A DNA stretch of 64,000 bases from Legionella waltersii (GTDB taxonomy: Bacteria > Pseudomonadota > Gammaproteobacteria > Legionellales > Legionellaceae): NCBI RefSeq assembly GCF_001468085.1, contig NZ_LNZB01000060.1:378790-442789 (forward strand), written 5' to 3'. Under the pieces are notes generated by a model. The model did not search any database, was not told the DNA's origin, and saw only the letters and a list, made by a program, of their open reading frames with translations. The translations under genes were made by a program, and so were the position numbers. Below, in pieces: positions 10,057-19,793 of the stretch; within the stretch, counting starts at the first letter, position 1; each line of letters opens with the position of its first letter.

Positions 10057-11610
10057 ATGTTAAAGCGGGATATCACTACAACCAATATTTTAATCGCTTC
10101 TGCTGGAGGCATGATAGGATCAGGGTGGTTGTTTAGTCCTTTTATCAGTGCTCAGATTGCAGGGGGAAATGCCTTAATTAGTTGGGTGATTGCAGCTGTC
10201 TTTATGCTCTTTATCGCCTTGCCCTTATGCGAGTTAGGCACTATGTTCCCTGTTTCAGGAGGCATGTCAAATTATCCTTCTTATACTCATGGCCAGGAGG
10301 TGGGGTTCCTATTTGCGTGGACTTCTTGGTTGTCTTATGTGGTGATGACCCCAATTGAAATACAAGCTATTTTGCAATACGGTAGTCATTTTTTCCCAGG
10401 CCTCGTGGTTGATAGTTCGCAAACCTTAAGTTTGTCGGGAGTGGGCTATGTGGTTGCTTTTGTCATCATGCTGTTCGTGGTCTTACTAAATTCCTACGGT
10501 ATTAAGTTGTTGGCTGAGTGTAATAAATACGCCAGTCTTATTAAATTTATACTTCCAAGCATCGCTATAGTGGCTTTGATATCACATGCGCCAAATTTTG
10601 CGAATCTTGAAATTAATCTGAGTCATCAAAGCAGTTGGCAAGATATTTTTAGTGCTCTTTCTCTTGGGGGGGTCGCTTTTGCCTTTACGGGTTTTCAAAA
10701 TGGTTTAATGCTCGCAGGAGAGGTTAAAAACCCTCAAAGAAACATCCCAATCAGTATATTAGGTGCTGTACTAATCGGCTTTTTATTGTATTTTATGTTG
10801 CAATTGAGCTTCATCATTGCAGTACCCTCACAGTATCTTTCTAATGGATGGCACGCACTGAGCTACCCTGGCGATAGCGGCCCATTAGTGGGATTAACTT
10901 TATTATTAGGTTTGGGCATAGTCGCCAGTTTGCTCATGTTTGATGCGGTGTTTTCACCCTTTGGTACGACCCTTGTGTATACCGCAGCAACTTCACGTAT
11001 TCTTTATGGTATGGCACAAAACAGCCATTTACCTAAGATTTTTCTTAAAGTGAATAAACATAACATTCCTTACGTTACTTTATACGCGAATCTGGCTGTG
11101 GGATTGTTTTCCTTTATGCCATTCCCGGGATGGCAAAAGCTGGTGGCTTTCTTGTCTTCAGCAAGCATTTTGTCCTATTGCATTGGGCCTATCTGCTTAA
11201 TGGCAATGCGCCGTTTGCAACCAACAGAGCATCGACCGTTTAAATTAAAAAACCATTTGTTTTTCTCCCATATTGCATTTTATGTCTGTAATTTAATGCT
11301 CTATTGGTGCGGATTTTCCATCATATGGAAATTGGATGTGGCCTTGTTAATCGGTTTATTGATAAGTTTACTCTACCAACGTAAACGCATCGCTGATTGT
11401 GATGCCTCTATAGTTTGGTTCTTAACTTATATGAGCGGTTTAACACTTATTTCCTATCTTGGTTCCTTTGGTGGGATCAATTTATTGGCTTTCCCAGAGG
11501 ACTTACTGTGTATCTTACCTTTTAGCATGTTCTTTTTATGGATGTCGCAAAAGGTTATTGTTTCTAAAATTGGAACTGAAGACCTTATTCTAACAAATGA
11601 GTCTTATTAG
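10057..11610 (+). CDS. APC-superfamily amino acid permease
   Basis: A 517-aa polytopic protein with about 12-14 hydrophobic segments. The first helix carries the APC signature IASAGGMIGSGWLFSP, where the glycine-rich unwound helix binds the amino group of the substrate. PVSGGMSNYPSY follows after helix 2, and GFQNGLMLAGEVKNPQRNIP matches the conserved loop after helix 6. It imports an amino acid, probably with protons. Legionella depends on amino acids for carbon, so such carriers are common in its genome. The exact substrate is not readable. It stands alone, with repeats on both sides. Confidence 0.85.
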   Translation: MLKRDITTTNILIASAGGMIGSGWLFSPFISAQIAGGNALISWVIAAVFMLFIALPLCELGTMFPVSGGMSNYPSYTHGQEVGFLFAWTSWLSYVVMTPIEIQAILQYGSHFFPGLVVDSSQTLSLSGVGYVVAFVIMLFVVLLNSYGIKLLAECNKYASLIKFILPSIAIVALISHAPNFANLEINLSHQSSWQDIFSALSLGGVAFAFTGFQNGLMLAGEVKNPQRNIPISILGAVLIGFLLYFMLQLSFIIAVPSQYLSNGWHALSYPGDSGPLVGLTLLLGLGIVASLLMFDAVFSPFGTTLVYTAATSRILYGMAQNSHLPKIFLKVNKHNIPYVTLYANLAVGLFSFMPFPGWQKLVAFLSSASILSYCIGPICLMAMRRLQPTEHRPFKLKNHLFFSHIAFYVCNLMLYWCGFSIIWKLDVALLIGLLISLLYQRKRIADCDASIVWFLTYMSGLTLISYLGSFGGINLLAFPEDLLCILPFSMFFLWMSQKVIVSKIGTEDLILTNESY

Positions 11611-11659
11611 ACGGTAAGTGGGGTCGTTTGACCCATCCAATGATCCCTTAATGCTTAAC

Positions 11660-11687
11660 GGACAGACCCTCACCAGGGGCTGTCCCC
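11660..11687. repeat. Divergent copy of the GGGGACGGACCCC palindrome
   Basis: GGACAGACCCTCACCAGGGG followed by CTGTCCCC is an imperfect palindrome sharing the layout of the clean copies at 14046 and 20169. It sits between two same-strand genes and could form a transcript hairpin. A TATAAT at ~11813 marks the likely promoter of the next gene. Confidence 0.5.
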
Positions 11688-11850
11688 ATTCTTTTTTCAA
11701 TAAATGCTTTCCAAGCAGTAGCGATAACTCAGGTCATTTGCTCCAACAAACGATCCCTATTTACCATTGAGTCTTAAGAGAGCACTGTGTTCATGAGGTA
11801 CCGATTTGGTGTATAATAAAAGAACACAGGGTTAAATTTGTATCGCATAA

Positions 11851-13188
11851 ATGACTTCCTCGCACCAAAAAATGAAAGATCTAACAACTCTTTCACCCCA
11901 AAAACCAGTGGAAGGGAATCAAGCAAAAGCCTCCCAAAATCAATTCGACATTTTTTCAAGTGGATTTTCCCTAAAGGTATCTTTTGTTGAGGAAGAACTA
12001 CAGAATGCAGCAAGACATGGTGTGAATACGTCTCGTTTTGGTTTACTGACAACGTCTTATTCCGATCATCTACCCATTAAGACAACCTTTCAAGAAAAAG
12101 GCATTATGAGTTGGAACATGTTGGCTGATGTGCATCTTAAAAATCAGCTGATGGCTGTTTCTGGGTATAAATTGATTGTTGAAGTCATCAAAAAATATCG
12201 AAAAGAACTTGAAGAAGAGGATCTTCTGTCCAAACATAAAAACGATTATTTCAAAAATATGCACGTATTTTTAGCTGAATTCGCTCAATTTGCTCTAAGT
12301 ACAAAATCACGGGAAAATGAAGTGATTATTGATGTACAGTTAATCAATCGATTTATTAATTCCGACCCAAGCAAGGCAATAGCAAGAAAAGAAATCGTTA
12401 ATCTATTCAATAATCAGCCAACCGCTATTCGTCAGGAGTGGTTATTAGCAGTTGTCCATGCTTGTCAGATGTATGAGCAGATAAGCAACACCTTAAAATG
12501 GGATAAGAGGTATGAACATCTTGCACAAGACAGTGAGCTGATTTCTGAGTTTAGATCGAGGGATTTTATTTGCCTGCAGGAGTGCTCCAAACCTAAAGAT
12601 ATTTTAGACAGCATCAATGCCGCAGACCTAAAAGCAAGTAAACAACCAACCTACGGAATGATTACTCATAAGGTCAGAGGAGATGATCATTGTGTCATCA
12701 TTTACAACGTTCAAAAATATAAACCTGTTGGAGAGCCTGTCAAATTTGCATTAGGGAAGGGTGAAGAAAAGAATAAACCGTGTATTCTGTGTAAATTTGA
12801 AAAAATAGACACTACTCCCGATAAACCCGAGCAGTTTATTATAGGCTCAATTCACCACCCTGGTGGGGACAGGCAACTCCAACTCACGGATATTTTCGAG
12901 CATGAGCAAACGTTACAAAACACTGAGCGAACTGTTCCTTATTGTATTTGTGGAGACTATAACAACACAGCGGATACTTTAAAAAGAGGATTGAAATCAG
13001 TTTCTTCATCGACTGCCCACTTTCACACAGCCTGTTCATTCGGGGGAACCATGGCAGGCCAGGATTACGGTAATGCAAACAAGGCAATTGATGGTGTTCT
13101 AAGCTCTCAAGAACAGATGGAAGTTTCCGTTGTGACTCAAAAAGTAGCAAACCCAGTAGAGAGCCAAATGCGAGTCCGTTTGTCTTAG
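11851..13188 (+). CDS. Endonuclease/exonuclease/phosphatase (EEP) family protein, apparently circularly permuted
   Basis: The 445-aa protein carries the EEP active-site set: Asn89 in IMSWNMLAD, Glu244 in FICLQEC, His335 in IIGSIHHPGG, Asp369 and Asn371 in CICGDYNN, and Asp414 in AIDGVLS. The motif that normally ends the domain, SDHLP, is missing from the C-terminus but present at residues 71-75, just before the first EEP strand. The order of motifs is therefore rotated. SWNMLAD resembles CCR4-type deadenylases, though this family also cleaves phosphoinositides and DNA. A ~150-residue helical insert lies between the Asn and Glu motifs. No signal peptide. An alternative start is the ATG at 11872. 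A host-acting effector is plausible but inferred. Confidence 0.8.
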   Translation: MTSSHQKMKDLTTLSPQKPVEGNQAKASQNQFDIFSSGFSLKVSFVEEELQNAARHGVNTSRFGLLTTSYSDHLPIKTTFQEKGIMSWNMLADVHLKNQLMAVSGYKLIVEVIKKYRKELEEEDLLSKHKNDYFKNMHVFLAEFAQFALSTKSRENEVIIDVQLINRFINSDPSKAIARKEIVNLFNNQPTAIRQEWLLAVVHACQMYEQISNTLKWDKRYEHLAQDSELISEFRSRDFICLQECSKPKDILDSINAADLKASKQPTYGMITHKVRGDDHCVIIYNVQKYKPVGEPVKFALGKGEEKNKPCILCKFEKIDTTPDKPEQFIIGSIHHPGGDRQLQLTDIFEHEQTLQNTERTVPYCICGDYNNTADTLKRGLKSVSSSTAHFHTACSFGGTMAGQDYGNANKAIDGVLSSQEQMEVSVVTQKVANPVESQMRVRLS

Positions 13189-13424
13189 TCTATGTCCCTG
13201 TTTTTTAAGCAAATAGCGCAAGATCGATTCCTATAATTGGTGTGTCTTTATGCACACTAAGATCATCATTTATGCGTTATGAAAAACATCATTATCATTT
13301 TGCACACTAACGCTACCAATTTCTGTAAATTAATTGTAAGATTCATTCCACAATTAATCTTCTGAGGAAGGTTGATTGTTAATAGGTTGAGTAATTATTT
13401 TAATTGATTAAAGGAGTTTTAATT

Positions 13425-13925
13425 ATGCCTACACCACCTAATTCACCTAAATCTGATCAAAAACAAGAAGAACAAACAGTAAACAATCCTGGACAGAATG
13501 GGGTGAATCCGAATGGGGAGCAACAGAATGCTCAGCCTAATCCTGAGAACCAACCTAACCAAAACGCTCTACCACGTGTTAGGGGTGCGGTGTTGTCGTT
13601 ATTTGGCTTTTCACCAAGAGCTCATGTTAGTTTATGCCCACATTCAGTAGGGACTTTTCATCTAGCAGAAGTAGTGGATGGCGTTTTCAGATTTGGTCAT
13701 GTTGGAACTAATCATCCAGAAATTTTCTTAATATTATTTGCTGCTGCGTTAAATGAGATGAATGTAGAAGAACTTGATAACGAAAACCAAGAAGTAAACA
13801 CACCGGCGCAGCCTTCTGAAGAAAAGAGCGAGCCATCACAAGAAGCAAGCTCAGAAAGTGAAGAAGACGAAAAAGAAGAAGATGAAGAACATGATGAAGA
13901 GAATCAATCAACTTTCTCTATGTAA
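13425..13925 (+). CDS. Orphan protein with Pro/Gln/Asn-rich head and acidic tail
   Basis: A 166-aa protein in three parts: residues 1-50 low-complexity and rich in Pro, Gln and Asn (MPTPPNSPKSDQKQEEQ), a folded-looking centre of ~75 residues (RGAVLSLFGFSPRAHVSLCP onward), and a strongly acidic tail (SESEEDEKEEDEEHDEEN). AAAGGAG sits 8 bases before this ATG, which is why I reject the TTG at 13404. Acidic C-terminal stretches are frequent in Dot/Icm substrates (E-block signals), so an effector is plausible. No domain recognised. Confidence 0.6.
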   Translation: MPTPPNSPKSDQKQEEQTVNNPGQNGVNPNGEQQNAQPNPENQPNQNALPRVRGAVLSLFGFSPRAHVSLCPHSVGTFHLAEVVDGVFRFGHVGTNHPEIFLILFAAALNEMNVEELDNENQEVNTPAQPSEEKSEPSQEASSESEEDEKEEDEEHDEENQSTFSM

Positions 13926-13958
13926 TTCTTTGCTTTATTGATACGAAACGAAGCTGTA

Positions 13959-13996
13959 AAAAGGACGAGCCTCATTGAGGCCCGTCCTTTTTTTGT
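13959..13996 (+). terminator. Rho-independent terminator
   Basis: AAGGACGAGCCTCA and TGAGGCCCGTCCTT pair around a short turn and are followed by a run of seven T. It ends transcription of the acidic-tail gene just upstream. Confidence 0.85.
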
Positions 13997-14004
13997 TTTA
14001 AGAA

Positions 14005-14122
14005 CATCCGCTCCCTTACGGTCACGGCTCGGATTAGTGTCGTACGGGGACGGACCCCACTGGGGTCCGTCCCCACGAATAGTACAAATCAAATCCGAGC
14101 CGCGACCGTAAGGGAGCGGATG
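14005..14122. repeat. Nested palindrome: GGGGACGGACCCC element inside a REP-like inverted repeat
   Basis: The outer arms are 14005-14035 (CATCCGCTCCCTTACGGTC...) and its reverse complement at 14092-14122 (...GACCGTAAGGGAGCGGATG). Between them lies a perfect palindrome at 14046-14074 (GGGGACGGACCCC, three bases, GGGGTCCGTCCCC). Both motifs recur independently in the window, so two repeat families are stacked here. A transcript would fold into a cruciform-like structure between two convergent genes. Confidence 0.85.
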
Positions 14123-14170
14123 TATTTTCTGCAAATGATCATCAAACAAAGGGAAGCCCAACAACAAGCC

Positions 14171-15751
14171 TTAATTGTCTTTGGGACCCATATCAAGGTT
14201 AACACTCGGATCTGAATTCATTTCTGGTCCTCTATCTTGCGGGATGGATGGTTCTAATTCCTCAAATTGATTTTTAAGTATTCCTGCAAGATGTTTTGCC
14301 TTTTCTATCAGTTTACTATCGTCCTTATCAGACAAGACGCTCTCAATGTTATGCTTGGTAATTGCCCTATGGATGATGGGTAGTGCATTTTTGAAATTAG
14401 CAAGTCGGTCAGAAAGCAAGGAAAAGTTAGCTTTTTCACAGCCAGTAAAATCCACTACCCCAGCTAAATGTTTGACAAAGACTAGGGCGTCATGCTCAGC
14501 TGCGTCACTATCGGACTTAGCGACAATTCTTGCTAAGGCCAAATCCAGGTTGTGTATATTTTTTTGATTCGTTACAAACTCTTCTAACTGCTTTTCTGCT
14601 TCTTTTCCAAATAAGCCTTCCATGATTTCTGTCATTGAGCTATGTTTTGCATGAGGGTCCAATACTTGGGGCTGATTGCTTTCTTCGAACAGGTTTCTAT
14701 GTTCATCCTTGTTTTCATCCTCATCCGATTTACTGAAGTATTTTTCCTTTATCGATTTAAAGGCCGACTTAATATAAGGTGCTACTAGTGGTACAGTCAC
14801 GCGCCCAACCACGTATAACAATCCAAGTGCTGCTGAGCCAACCAATAGTCCTATTCCTACAGGTGGGAAAAACAATGAAAGAATGGCGCCCGTTAGTGCG
14901 ACCGATGCTAAACCAATACCTACACCTTTATCCATAAAGGCAGTTAACCCCATCTTTTTCAGTTTGGTTTGTTGTTCAACCTGATTGTCCTTTAATTCCC
15001 TTAACGTTGTTTCGAGTTTAGGTCTTTCATGTTCCAATCGTGTGAGTTCTTTATTGATTTGATCGAGACTTTCTTGGGAAATATTTTTATTTTCTAGCTG
15101 AGTAAGAAGATCTTTGGCTGTTTTAACATTTAACTCTAACAGCCCCTCATTTTCACTAATCTCTTTTTCGGTCTTTGCTAGTGCTTTCTTTATTTTGTTG
15201 CGCTGAATAATTAAGTGTCCAAGAGTGACAACACTACCCACTAAAACGAGGCCAGCTGCAGCGATAGCTAATGGAGGAGCAAGTGCAGGTAGAGCTAAAG
15301 AAGTGATTGTTAAAGCCAATAAAGCTGCCGAGTATCCCCATTGAGCACCTTTAGTCAGCTCAATCGGAGGTTTTTGACCAGCAATGACACCAGCAAAGAA
15401 GACAGCTGGAATTCTTACAACATTAACGGCACTGAACACTATATTCGCGCCATGAAAACCTCCACCCACAGCTTGACTAGTATTTGATAAATGGCCGGTC
15501 ACTTGAGCTAGTGCAGTGGCTGTTGACCCCACGGCAGTTGCAGATTTGAGAAGTCCTGCAACAAAAGGGAGATCGATTAAAGGCTCTTCTTCAGGCAATT
15601 TGCCTTCATAATCAAAAGCCTGACTCAACTGTTCAGCCTTTTTTCGAGCTTCTTTTCTAGCTTTTTCTTTGAGATCTTCCGCGCTCTCTTGGTGTAGAAG
15701 GTGCTCTTCTATACTACTGATCATGGATTGATCGGACTTCTGATTACTCAT
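14171..15751 (-). CDS. Membrane/coiled-coil orphan protein, effector-like
   Basis: 526 aa with a clear architecture: charged helix 15-50, hydrophobic hairpin at ~139-182, a heptad-rich coiled coil at ~184-265 (KTEKEISENEGLLELNVKT), a second hydrophobic block at ~276-324, then a hydrophilic helical C-terminal third ending in an acidic tail. There is no signal peptide. Two membrane hairpins flanking a coiled coil resemble Legionella effectors that act on host vesicle membranes, but no homology to a named one is claimed. The ribosome site is weak (AAAGG). It converges with the acidic-tail gene, the nested palindrome lying between. Confidence 0.6.
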   Translation of the reverse strand: MSNQKSDQSMISSIEEHLLHQESAEDLKEKARKEARKKAEQLSQAFDYEGKLPEEEPLIDLPFVAGLLKSATAVGSTATALAQVTGHLSNTSQAVGGGFHGANIVFSAVNVVRIPAVFFAGVIAGQKPPIELTKGAQWGYSAALLALTITSLALPALAPPLAIAAAGLVLVGSVVTLGHLIIQRNKIKKALAKTEKEISENEGLLELNVKTAKDLLTQLENKNISQESLDQINKELTRLEHERPKLETTLRELKDNQVEQQTKLKKMGLTAFMDKGVGIGLASVALTGAILSLFFPPVGIGLLVGSAALGLLYVVGRVTVPLVAPYIKSAFKSIKEKYFSKSDEDENKDEHRNLFEESNQPQVLDPHAKHSSMTEIMEGLFGKEAEKQLEEFVTNQKNIHNLDLALARIVAKSDSDAAEHDALVFVKHLAGVVDFTGCEKANFSLLSDRLANFKNALPIIHRAITKHNIESVLSDKDDSKLIEKAKHLAGILKNQFEELEPSIPQDRGPEMNSDPSVNLDMGPKDN

Positions 15752-15878
15752 TTTTATGGGCCTTTTGTTACTTTCTATAAATATAGCTTAAAACAGGTGG
15801 GGATTAAAACCGTAGTCCTGGTAGTTTTCACTACTTTAGTCTATTAATTAAATAGTTAGGCCAAGGAAATTGGTTCCA

Positions 15879-17891
15879 ATGATAACAATAAAGCATTTCT
15901 CATTACGAATTGCCATTCAGAGCATATTCATTGCTACGTTTATAGTTCTTATAGCCGCAGTGATGTATTTATCCACCAATAAATTTTCTGAATCCATATC
16001 TTATTACTCTAAAGAATTAATGGAAAAAACGGCTATGAATGTTATCCATGAATTTAGTAATGAAGTTAGTCCCGCTTATTCCTTCAACAAACTCACCCAA
16101 ACTTTGTTTGAGCAAGACATAGGACAACCTGAGGAGATGATAGAATACACCTATTATATTGCAAAGAATATTCCCCATTACAAACTCAATTACCCAATGC
16201 GAATTGCAGCATGGGGGGATGTTGATGGAAATAGCGTGATCACCGTTCTAGAAACGGATGGCACCTTTTCAACGTTTTTGATTAAACCATTTGAGACTCC
16301 TCCAATTAATGTCAAGTATTATCGAAATCTACAAGGTGAAATCATTAAAGAGGAAAGCATTTCCGTAAACTATGATCCCCGAACACGCCCATGGTATCTG
16401 CAAGCAATTAATGCTGAACATCCTGTATGGACAGACATCTATTATTCACAACCCTACAGAAACTTAACAATCGCTTCTGCTGTTCCTTTGTTCAATAAAG
16501 AGCAAAAAAAGTTAGGGGTATTCGAAATCGAGATTAAATTGATAGGCCTTTCAAATTTTTTATCAACGACTAAGATATCTAAAAATTCTCAGATATTTAT
16601 TTTGAATGGCAAAAACCAACTCAGTGTTTATCCAGGGATGGAAAAAATCACTGGTGAAGGCTCTGAGGTCAATAGGACCAACGCTTTAAAGGCTAAAGGA
16701 AAACTTTGGCAAGTTAAAGCAATAGAACTGTACAATCAAACTCAGCGGGATTTTTTTAAATATGAATTCGAAAATAATGTTTATTTGGCGTATTTCAAAG
16801 TCATTCCAGGATTAGGCAATCATGGTTTAAAAATTGGGATTGTAGCTCCGGAAAATGATTTTATGGGGGACTTAAAAGAAGCTAATTTCCTAGTCCAATT
16901 GATCAGCCTAGGGATTTTAGTCATAGGCATTTTTCTAATACGAATTTTCTCAAATTTAATAACAAGGCCTTTAAAATTAATTATTGAAGATACAAGACGG
17001 ATCAAGCAATTTCATCTAGACACTTCAACAACAATAAAATCTCATGTCACTGAGATTATTGTTCTAGCTGAAGCCATCCAATCGATGAAATCCAATTTGA
17101 AGTCCTTTCAAAAATACGTACCAACCGATCTTGTTCGACAACTGATACAGACAGGACTTACGAAAAACCCCAAGGTCGAGGCAAAAGAACTTTTTAATGA
17201 GGGAGTTTAGATGGACTAAATGACCGAATTAAAAAGTTCTTTTAACAAAGAGATTGGGGTTTTTCGTAAGTCCTGACAGAGTGGCGATGACGTAAAGATT
17301 GGTGGCGCTAAGCGTTCAATAACCGCTTTTTTTAGCGACATCAGAAATTTTACTGACATTTCAGAAAACATGGATGCAGAGTCTTTAATGTTGCATTTAT
17401 GTGACTATTTTGAGGAACTCTCCAAAATCATAACCAGTGAGAACGGGACTATTGATAAATACATAGGGGATGCCATCATGGCCTTTTGGGGAGCGCCAAT
17501 TGAGGATGAAAGCCATTGTTTAAAAGCATGCAATGCCGCTTTGAAGTGTCAACTCCGTTTAAACGAACTTAATGAACAATGGGAAAAACAAAAGAAACCG
17601 AAGTTACTTACGGGAATAGGAATTCATACGGGTTCTGCAATCATTGGTAACATTGGCTCTTCCTCTAGACTTAATTACACAGCGATCGGTGATACCATTA
17701 ATACAGCCAGTCGCCTAGAGTCTTTAAGCAAACAGTATGGCTCTGTCATTGTGGTGAGCGAGGATGTGGTCAATGCTACCCAAGATCATTTTGAGTTTCG
17801 GTTCTTAGAGCAAGTAAGCATTCGAGGGAAAACGGGAAGCTACAAAATCTATGAATTAGTGGGTGTTAAGAGCATAAAATCATCCTCTTAA
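15879..17891 (+). pseudogene. Class III adenylate cyclase (dCache-HAMP-CYC) split by a MITE-like insertion
   Basis: The left part has a membrane helix (~15-33), a periplasmic dCache sensor domain with DPRTRPWYLQ, a second helix (~345-362) and a HAMP-type linker. The right part has the cyclase core: FFSDIRNFT and KYIGDAIMAFWGAP (metal aspartates and substrate lysine) and NYTAIGDTINTASRLES. A 124-bp element at 17152-17275 adds an in-frame TAG at 17208. Removing the element and one copy of the duplicated ACAGA rejoins the frame as QLIQSGDDVKIGG, giving an intact ~627-aa cyclase. The left product would be sensor without catalysis; the right has no start near the domain edge. ATG 15879 fits AAGGA better than the TTG at 15870. 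Confidence 0.9.
17152..17275. mobile_element. MITE-like element inserted in the adenylate cyclase gene
   Basis: A 124-bp element with terminal inverted repeats, CAGGACTTACGAAAAACCCC at the left and GGGGTTTTTCGTAAGTCCTG at the right. It is flanked by a perfect 5-bp direct duplication ACAGA at 17147-17151 and 17276-17280, the footprint of transposition. There is no coding capacity, so a transposase must act in trans. Related copies are at 17898-18022, 29310-29385 and 41705-41766, with a right end at 9943-9976. Confidence 0.9.
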
Positions 17892-17897
17892 TTTTTA

Positions 17898-18022
17898 CAG
17901 GACTTACTAAAATCTCCCAATCTCTTCATTAACACTACAGGTCAATTCAGTCATTTAGAGCATTGAAATTCCTTCATTGACATGTATTGTTACCTCGATC
18001 TTGAGCTTTTTCGTAAGTCCTG
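17898..18022. mobile_element. Second MITE-like element copy, downstream of the cyclase
   Basis: A 125-bp relative of the element at 17152, with left end CAGGACTTACTAAAATC and right end CTTTTTCGTAAGTCCTG. The interior differs from the first copy, so it is an older or different subfamily. It begins 6 bases after the cyclase stop codon. The flanks (TTTTA and TTTTC) are only an approximate target duplication. Confidence 0.75.
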
Positions 18023-18116
18023 TTTTCAACACGAATCCCGTTCATGTGCTAAAATAATAATCAAGAAATTAAATTATAAATCAAGTTAAACCATCATAGC
18101 TATTTAAAAGGATTTC

Positions 18117-18368
18117 ATGATGAAAACAATCATAGTAGCGATTATGTGTTTCTTATCATTTCAGCTTCATGCTGCAGCTTGTAAATGCAACACTAACCCA
18201 GCAGACATTACTCTTTGTGCCAGCCAAAACGATACGGAGCATCCTTGTCATGCGGTAACTCCTTCTCCTTCATTGGGAGTAGCACCCATATTTAATGCCT
18301 GTCCTGTCACAAAAATCAATGATCCAGTCACTGGACTTCCCAGATGGGTGACTATGTGTAATTGGTAA
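18117..18368 (+). CDS. Small secreted cysteine-containing protein
   Basis: An 83-aa precursor with a typical Sec signal peptide (MKTIIVAIMCFLSFQLHA, cleaved near AA-CKC). The mature part of ~60 residues has six cysteines, suggesting disulfide bonds in the periplasm or outside, but no family I recognise. AAAGGA precedes the paired ATGs at 18117 and 18120, and either may be used. It stands alone between the MITE copy and the MFS gene. Confidence 0.65.
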   Translation: MMKTIIVAIMCFLSFQLHAAACKCNTNPADITLCASQNDTEHPCHAVTPSPSLGVAPIFNACPVTKINDPVTGLPRWVTMCNW

Positions 18369-18497
18369 GTCCTGTCCAAATAGGAAGCGGAGCAAGCGTG
18401 TGCTGGACTGTAAAGCCCAGCGTGATTTGGAGAACATCTAAAATGTTGTGCTTCGTTTCATACAGTAACAACCTACAACTTGAAGAGTCAATAATGT

Positions 18498-19793
18498 TTA
18501 TGCTCTGGACAATGAAGCATTTTCAATAGCACTTGATGAGCTCTGCTGTTTCGAAAGCTTATAAATCAAGTAAATGAGTAGGGTTCCTAAAAATGCGCAC
18601 AAGGGAATCACAGTCAGTGCATATTGGAACGACTCGGGATTGTATTGTTTTAATCCTTCAGCATTGACAGTTCCATCCCAATAGAAATCCATTATTTTTC
18701 CTATAATGGTGTGAAAAAAAGAGCCGCCAAACATGTTGATGCAGTTTAGAAAAGCGATCGTTATTCCCAGATACTTTGTCGATACGAGAGATGATCCCGC
18801 TGCAAAAACAATCACTTGGTAGCAGCACAACAGCCCAATTGAGAAAAATAAAGCACTTAACAACCACCAATTAGTAATCGCATTCATAAGAAGTGCAACA
18901 AAAGCTAAAGCCAATCCAGTACCACATAACCCAATCACCGAGTAATTACCTATTTTTTTACTCAGATAGGCAAGTATGGGACCTCCAAAGATCATGCCTA
19001 TAAATATGAAAGAGGTTAGAAGTGCTGCGTCAGATTTACTAAAACCGTAGACAGTTGTTAGATAGGGAACTCCCCAAATATCTGCAAAGCCTTCTAAAGC
19101 ACCTACCATTAATAAATTAGCCAAGGCTAATATCCATAATATTTTTGAAGAAAATAACACAGACAGGTGTGACAAGTTGATGTCACTGGTTTGTGTCTCC
19201 TTCACTGAATTTGGAGTACGTAATACAAAATAAGCACAAAGACCTATAACTCCTGAGAGAATAGCTAATGCAACACCAACGGATTGTCCATCATAAGCAA
19301 GGATCCATTTTGCAACCGGTTTGCCTCCATAAATTGCACCTAATAGACCAAGACTAAAGGAGAAACCTATCATTTTTGAGTAGTGGAGCTTGCTGAACCA
19401 TTGCGAAACCACTTTAGAAACTCCAAGAAAACCAACTGCAGACCCTGCACCAATTAAAAATCGGCTTAACAATGCCAGATAAAAATTACTGGTATAAATA
19501 AAAAGAAGCGCCCCAAGACTGCAAAGGCTTGCAAAAGCAAAAATCACTTTTCGTGCGCCATATTTATCAAGTAGGAGAGCCACTGGTATCTGCATGCCAG
19601 CGTATCCGTAATAATAAAACGCTGCAAGAAGACCAATTCCTGCTGCATCTATTGAAAATTGTGCCATTATTTCCTGCATCATCAACCCAGGCCAAAGCCG
19701 TAAAATGAATTGAAAAGCAAAAAATGCAACGGGAAAAAACCACATGAATATGGGTAAATACTTGTATTGTTGGATTTGTTCTGTTTGGTTCAT
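18498..19793 (-). CDS. MFS transporter
   Basis: 431 aa with 12 predicted membrane helices in two halves. The first half carries the MFS loop signature as LLLDKYGARKVIFA, and RFLIGAGSAVGFLGVSKVVSQWF follows in helices 4-5. The second half repeats the pattern (LSKKIGNYSVIG). Size and flow resemble metabolite or amino-acid MFS carriers, including the Legionella/Coxiella Pht group, but the substrate cannot be assigned. The leader contains an inverted repeat at 19842-19885. Confidence 0.85.
   Translation of the reverse strand: MNQTEQIQQYKYLPIFMWFFPVAFFAFQFILRLWPGLMMQEIMAQFSIDAAGIGLLAAFYYYGYAGMQIPVALLLDKYGARKVIFAFASLCSLGALLFIYTSNFYLALLSRFLIGAGSAVGFLGVSKVVSQWFSKLHYSKMIGFSFSLGLLGAIYGGKPVAKWILAYDGQSVGVALAILSGVIGLCAYFVLRTPNSVKETQTSDINLSHLSVLFSSKILWILALANLLMVGALEGFADIWGVPYLTTVYGFSKSDAALLTSFIFIGMIFGGPILAYLSKKIGNYSVIGLCGTGLALAFVALLMNAITNWWLLSALFFSIGLLCCYQVIVFAAGSSLVSTKYLGITIAFLNCINMFGGSFFHTIIGKIMDFYWDGTVNAEGLKQYNPESFQYALTVIPLCAFLGTLLIYLIYKLSKQQSSSSAIENASLSRA

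Noticed and set aside
13904-14167. Minus-strand frame across the nested palindrome
   Set aside because: Its codons come from REP-like and GGACGGACCCC repeats plus the terminator, and there is no start signal.
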